From assembly GCA_964635875.1 (NCBI GenBank), contig CAZWRK010000189.1, positions 1 to 6,378 of the forward strand: 6,378 nucleotides of DNA, given 5' to 3'. Both the position numbers and the translations under genes were made by a program. Of the stretch, positions 5,787 through 6,378 are shown one piece after another. The notes below the pieces were generated by a model. That model was given only the letters and a program-made list of their open reading frames with translations, ran no database searches and was not told the origin of the DNA. Source of the stretch: CAZWRK01 sp964635875 (GTDB lineage: Bacteria > Pseudomonadota > Gammaproteobacteria > Burkholderiales > Aquaspirillaceae). Position 1 is the stretch's first letter, and each line of letters opens with the position of its first letter.

Positions 5787-6378
5787 ATGGCAATATATTC
5801 AAATTCAAATTATTCAAGTGGGAATAATTCATTCTCATCATTCAGCTCCTTTAACTCTGGTTTTGGGAGTTTTAATAGTTTTAGTAATGATAATAATGGT
5901 GAATTAACACCACAAGAATTACTTACAATAGCGAAAACTAAAGGCGGTGCAATTGGACAAGTGGCGGACGAATTAGTCCATCCAGAACGTTCAATATTAT
6001 CTACTATCGGGAATGGTTTCAAGAAAGCCTTTAAGGGTTTTGTTGATACAATTTCCGTACCATCTGAAATAATAGCTGGAATGATTTCTCCAGATTATAC
6101 AGTAAAGGAAGCTATCGACCAACACAAACGTGTATCAGATGCAATCTTTGGAGACAAGAATGTGTTTGGTGGAGATGAACCAACAACACTACAAAAGATT
6201 GGTAACTTTATTGTTAGATTACCAGTTGATATTCTAACTGACCCATTAACTTATGTCACATTTGGTGCAAGTGCTGGAGTCCTTGGTTTAAAATCTTTAC
6301 CAAAAGTTACATTAGGTGTTAAGGCTATAGAATCAGCTGGACTAACTGAACAAGCTTTAAAGACTGGTGGTGTTATAT
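5787..6378 (+). CDS. N-terminal part of a large phage virion protein, cut by the window end
   Basis: The frame runs from ATG 5787 to the last base (197 codons plus 1 nt); the nearest upstream in-frame stop is at 5754 and no other ATG precedes it. Residues 1-38 are low complexity, with Phe at 16, 19, 22, 26, 29 and 32 among Ser, Asn and Gly. Residues 39-135 are mixed helical (QELLTIAKTKGGAIGQVADE and FKKAFKGFVDTIS). Residues 145-165 read LPVDILTDPLTYVTFGASAG. A D-[IV]-L-x-D-P-x-[TN]-[YF] segment followed by a small-residue hydrophobic stretch recurs, in my experience, in very large internal or tail proteins of tailed phages. A long internal/ejected protein or tape-measure-type protein is therefore likely. 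Codons such as GCG, GTC, ATC, GCC and AAG are more frequent here than in the genes upstream, hinting at a different origin or selection. No enzymatic domain is visible in this portion. Confidence 0.5.
   Translation, partial: MAIYSNSNYSSGNNSFSSFSSFNSGFGSFNSFSNDNNGELTPQELLTIAKTKGGAIGQVADELVHPERSILSTIGNGFKKAFKGFVDTISVPSEIIAGMISPDYTVKEAIDQHKRVSDAIFGDKNVFGGDEPTTLQKIGNFIVRLPVDILTDPLTYVTFGASAGVLGLKSLPKVTLGVKAIESAGLTEQALKTGGVI

Overview
The window is AT-rich (roughly one third G+C by eye), and every recognisable gene is on the + strand. It looks like part of the virion-structure (tail) module of an uncultured tailed bacteriophage or prophage, probably from a metagenome assembly. Pointers are two tail-fibre-type proteins, a beta-propeller-like virion protein, an adaptor-like protein, a Gln/Ala-rich helical protein and the start of a large protein with a hallmark of big phage virion proteins. 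A run of exactly 100 Ns (1288-1387) is a scaffold-gap placeholder. The large genes read through with the ordinary bacterial code, and the host cannot be named from this sequence.

Layout: (1) 1-1029, the 3' part of a tail-fibre-like gene with a GDIYYR module and a repetitive beta-rich C-terminus. (2) 1031-1455, a short fibre or attachment protein interrupted by the gap; its frame after the gap is best restored to a stop at 1453-1455, not the one reached by reading straight through the Ns. (3) 1457-1483, an 8-codon mini-ORF. (4) 1485-3179, a propeller-like virion protein. (5) 3220-4449, an adaptor-like protein with an apparent inserted beta-sandwich. (6) 4492-5745, a helical protein with an Asn-Thr linker. 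(7) 5787 to the window end, the N-terminal 197 residues of a large virion protein. No tRNA, rRNA, CRISPR array, insertion sequence or convincing terminator was seen.

The most striking signal is how these genes are started. No start codon has a Shine-Dalgarno sequence, although AGGAGG occurs four times inside genes. Two genes (3220 and 4492) have consensus promoters (TTGACT or TTGACA, 17-nt spacer, TGnTATAAT) exactly 10 nt before the ATG. The two sites have identical 42-nt geometry, fill the intergenic spaces and predict leaderless or nearly leaderless mRNAs. Three further starts lie 1 nt after a stop, in the form TA(A/G)-T-ATG, and the mini-ORF bridges genes 2 and 3 through two such junctions. 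The last gene begins directly after a small nested inverted repeat. I infer a compact cluster translated without Shine-Dalgarno pairing, through leaderless initiation and stop-start coupling.

A tentative functional reading is that the propeller protein and the adaptor-like protein form part of a short tail or tail hub, and the helical and large proteins are internal or ejected virion proteins, as in podovirus-type particles. This rests on gene order and general protein character. No database search was possible.
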